From an uncultured Campylobacter sp. (GTDB taxonomy: Bacteria > Campylobacterota > Campylobacteria > Campylobacterales > Campylobacteraceae), in contig NZ_CALIJF010000090.1 of NCBI RefSeq assembly GCF_938018035.1, forward strand, positions 1 through 7,598: a stretch of 7,598 bases of DNA, read 5' to 3'. Positions 5,816 to 7,598 of this stretch are shown piece by piece. How positions within the stretch are numbered: position 1 is the stretch's first letter; every line of letters begins with the position of its first letter. The notes beneath the pieces are model-generated. The model saw only the letters and a program-made list of their open reading frames with translations. It was not told the DNA's origin and did not search any database. Made by a program: the position numbers and the translations under genes.

Positions 5816-6889
5816 ATGAACGAAGCAATGGATGAGATAGAAAGACTGCGAACGTTTTTAAAAAGCGCGAGAGATGAATACAAAGCCTTAAATAAAATAG
5901 CCGAAGCGCAGGTCGTAAGTAGGCGCTGGGCGTCTGGTAGCTATATCAATTTAGAGCCGTTTTATTTCGAATATAACCGCTTCTTTAAGGGCAAAATTTT
6001 AAAAACTAAACCGAAAAAGATCGTAAACGCCTACGAATACGGCTTTGACGCGCAAGATCGCGTCGTTTTTGAAAGACAACATGACGGCAAAAAACATTTC
6101 TTTGAAAGCCTTTATTTTTGGGGGCAGGACGAAGTTTTAAAATATCATTTCGGTTGCTACAATAAAAGATGCGTAGGATGCTTCAATATAAAAAGATTTG
6201 TCTATGAGGATGGCGTGCTAAAGTCCATCTACTCGGCCTTTGACAACAACGCCTATGGGATAGAAAATTTTACTTACGAAGGCGGCAAGCTCGCACAAAG
6301 ACGGGAGTATGTAGAGCACCCTCGCGCAGGCAGAAGGAATGACGTAACAAACTATGAATTTGACGCAATGGGCGAGCTAAGCTTAATAACCGAAAATGGT
6401 TATGTGCGCTATCAAAAGCCCGATAAGAATATGAGCTACAAAAAGCTTTATGAGCTCGCCGCGCAAAGGCTGCTGCCCGCGATTAAAGAGACGATCAAAA
6501 AGCACGCGCCCGCCCGTAAACTCTACTGCATAAATTTAGCTTGCGACAATAGGAGTTTGCCGCCAATCATCGGATTCGGCTCGCAAGAACAGCGCGCGCA
6601 GTGGCTTGCGCGAAAAGATGGCTGGCTTCTTTGGCTCGTTCCTGATTACGAGTTTCGAGCCGAGGTCGAAGCAGACTACGAAACGGCGAAAATTTTTGAT
6701 CTTTTCAATCAAGAAACGCAGCTAAATGATAAATATGCGCAGGCTAAAAAGCTCATTTGGGAGTGCGTGAAGCAGCTCAAAGCAGGTCTTGGCGAATTTG
6801 CGCTCGATATGACGGATGATTTTACGATCACGGCTACCGATTGCGATCTTAGCGATCTGAGGAAAGATTTCATAGCGGTAAATCCCTAA
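5816..6889 (+). CDS. Unknown protein with YD-like repeats, first tandem paralogue
   Basis: I do not recognise a named family. The 357-residue protein has no signal peptide or membrane segment and is probably cytoplasmic. Residues 1-38 are charged and helix-forming, perhaps a short coiled coil. Residues 70-193 hold about five repeats spaced 23-28 residues apart, with an aromatic, an acidic and a Gly/Leu pattern: AYEYGFDAQDRVVF (72-85), LYFWGQDEVLKYHF (99-112), FVYEDGVLKSIY (128-139), FTYEGGKLAQ (152-161), YEFDAMGELSLI (180-191). These resemble YD/RHS or YwqK/MORN-type beta repeats. Residues 207-357 form a separate mixed domain ending in a DDFTIT...DCDLSDL segment. Cys119 and Cys122 form a C-x-x-C of which the second paralogue keeps only the first cysteine. 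The start follows AGGAG (5806-5810). A tandem copy follows at 6944. An immunity-protein role is possible but only a guess. Confidence 0.8.
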   Translation: MNEAMDEIERLRTFLKSARDEYKALNKIAEAQVVSRRWASGSYINLEPFYFEYNRFFKGKILKTKPKKIVNAYEYGFDAQDRVVFERQHDGKKHFFESLYFWGQDEVLKYHFGCYNKRCVGCFNIKRFVYEDGVLKSIYSAFDNNAYGIENFTYEGGKLAQRREYVEHPRAGRRNDVTNYEFDAMGELSLITENGYVRYQKPDKNMSYKKLYELAAQRLLPAIKETIKKHAPARKLYCINLACDNRSLPPIIGFGSQEQRAQWLARKDGWLLWLVPDYEFRAEVEADYETAKIFDLFNQETQLNDKYAQAKKLIWECVKQLKAGLGEFALDMTDDFTITATDCDLSDLRKDFIAVNP

Positions 6890-6943
6890 CCGATAGGCGC
6901 ATAAGGGCAAAATTTAAAATTTGAAACTGCACGGGAGATAAAA

Positions 6944-7598
6944 ATGAATAAGCAAATGGATGAGATAGAAAAATTGCGAGAGCTTTTTAAAAGCGCAAAA
7001 GATGACTACGAAGCCCTAAAAAAGAGGGCCGAAGCGCAGGCCGTAAGCAGACGCTGGGCATCGGACGAGTATATTAATTTAGAGCCGTTTTATTTTGAGT
7101 TCAACCGTTTCTCAAAAGGTAGGGTTTTAAAAGAAGCGCCCAAAAAGATCGCAAACGCCTACGAATACGGCTTTGACGCGCAAGATCGCGTCGTTTTTAA
7201 GAGGCAGTATGTGAGCGAAAAATATTTCTACGAAGAGTTTTATTTTTGGCGGCAGGATGAAATTTTAAGCTACCGATTTGATTATTACGATAAAAAATGC
7301 GTGAACGTAAAAAGATTTGTCTATGAGGATGGCGCGCTAAAATCCATCTACTCGGCTTTTGCGAGCGAAGGCTACTGGATAGAGAATTTCGCTTACGAAG
7401 GCGGCAAGCTCGCGCAAAAGCAGTGGCGCGGTACGGATCCATACGGAGGCAAATTCAACCGCGTCATAAACTACGAATTTGACGCGATAGGCGAGCTAAG
7501 CTTAATAGTCGAGGACGGCTACGTGCACTACAGAAAACCGGATAAAAAAATGAGCTACAAAAAGCTCTATGAGCTCGCCGCGCAAAGGCTGCTACCCG
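6944..7598 (+). CDS. Unknown protein with YD-like repeats, second tandem paralogue (partial)
   Basis: The frame opens at an ATG six bases after GGGAG (6933-6937) and stays open to the window edge, giving 218 full codons with no stop. It aligns from end to end with the first 221 residues of the preceding gene, roughly two-thirds or more identical by eye, with one three-residue gap where the first copy has the second cysteine of its C-x-x-C. The charged N-terminal helix and the YD-like repeats are kept (for instance AYEYGFDAQDRVVF, FVYEDGALKSIY, FAYEGGKLAQ, YEFDAIGELSLI). The repeat-edge segments differ most, for example RREYVEHPRAGRRND in the first copy against KQWRGTDPYGGKFNR here. The C-terminal domain lies beyond the window. 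Function unknown; the intact frame and conserved ribosome site argue for a live gene. Confidence 0.8.
   Translation, partial: MNKQMDEIEKLRELFKSAKDDYEALKKRAEAQAVSRRWASDEYINLEPFYFEFNRFSKGRVLKEAPKKIANAYEYGFDAQDRVVFKRQYVSEKYFYEEFYFWRQDEILSYRFDYYDKKCVNVKRFVYEDGALKSIYSAFASEGYWIENFAYEGGKLAQKQWRGTDPYGGKFNRVINYEFDAIGELSLIVEDGYVHYRKPDKKMSYKKLYELAAQRLLP

Larger units (their letters stand above)
5782..7598 (+). repeat. Tandem duplication, unit 1,128 bp, second copy cut by the window edge
   Basis: Copy one runs from about 5782 to 6909 and copy two from 6910 onward. Both begin with AAATTTAAAATTT (5782-5794 and 6910-6922), followed by a related leader containing CTGCAC and a GGAG ribosome site, then the start codon; all these landmarks are 1,128 bp apart. 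After the 9-base indel in the genes the offset becomes 1,119. Some DNA blocks are identical, for example 46 bp at 6025-6070 and 7153-7198 and 26 bp at 6449-6474 and 7568-7593. Duplication thus included the leader, so each copy has its own translation signals. Whether more copies follow is outside the window. Confidence 0.85.

Noticed and set aside
7197..7442. An 81-codon minus-strand frame
   Set aside because: Antisense to the second paralogue, whose protein similarity to the first copy shows the plus strand is the coding one.
1..7598. CRISPR array, insertion sequence or replication origin
   Set aside because: No regularly spaced repeats, transposase motif, DnaA-box cluster or terminal inverted repeats with target duplications were seen.

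Overview
The window looks like chromosome from a Campylobacter (Campylobacterota), probably one of the moderately GC-rich oral species; a C. gracilis-like organism would fit, but the species is inferred. The signs are AT-saturated intergenic DNA full of AAATTT/AAAATTTT strings between clearly GC-richer genes, Campylobacter-like housekeeping proteins, and the adjacencies murA-moeA and ubiX-coaD, which as I recall also occur in C. jejuni.

Layout. Positions 1-53 (minus) hold the first 17 codons of a gene that runs off the left edge; its strong Shine-Dalgarno supports it. Positions 64-818 are AT-rich with no supportable gene. A minus-strand lipoprotein with an NlpC/P60-type cysteine hydrolase domain (819-1454) diverges from murA (1578-2846, plus). 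The 123-bp space between them holds a conspicuous direct repeat, TGGTAAC-4 bp-TGGTAAC, whose second half lies where the murA -35 element should be. A 472-bp non-coding stretch rich in inverted repeats separates murA from moeA (3319-4500). Next come a near-consensus sigma-70 promoter and tRNA-Gly(GCC) (4562-4636), then the translationally linked pair ubiX (4713-5267) and coaD (5267-5743). After a perfect 10-bp inverted repeat, the window ends with two tandem paralogous genes of unknown function: 5816-6889 (357 aa, complete) and 6944 to beyond the right edge (218 codons visible).

Functions. The left half concerns the cell envelope: MurA makes the first committed peptidoglycan precursor and the divergent lipoprotein probably cuts peptidoglycan. 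MoeA serves molybdopterin cofactor synthesis, UbiX makes the prenylated flavin used by UbiD-type decarboxylases (in these bacteria for menaquinone synthesis), and CoaD performs the penultimate step of coenzyme A synthesis.

The least ordinary part is the right end. A unit of 1,128 bp, including the leader and ribosome binding site, has been tandemly duplicated. It encodes cytoplasmic proteins with a short N-terminal helix, about five YD-like beta repeats and (in the complete copy) a distinct C-terminal domain. The copies share near-identical DNA blocks separated by diverged ones. A tandem immunity or contact-dependent family is a reasonable guess, but no toxin gene is visible and the function is unknown.
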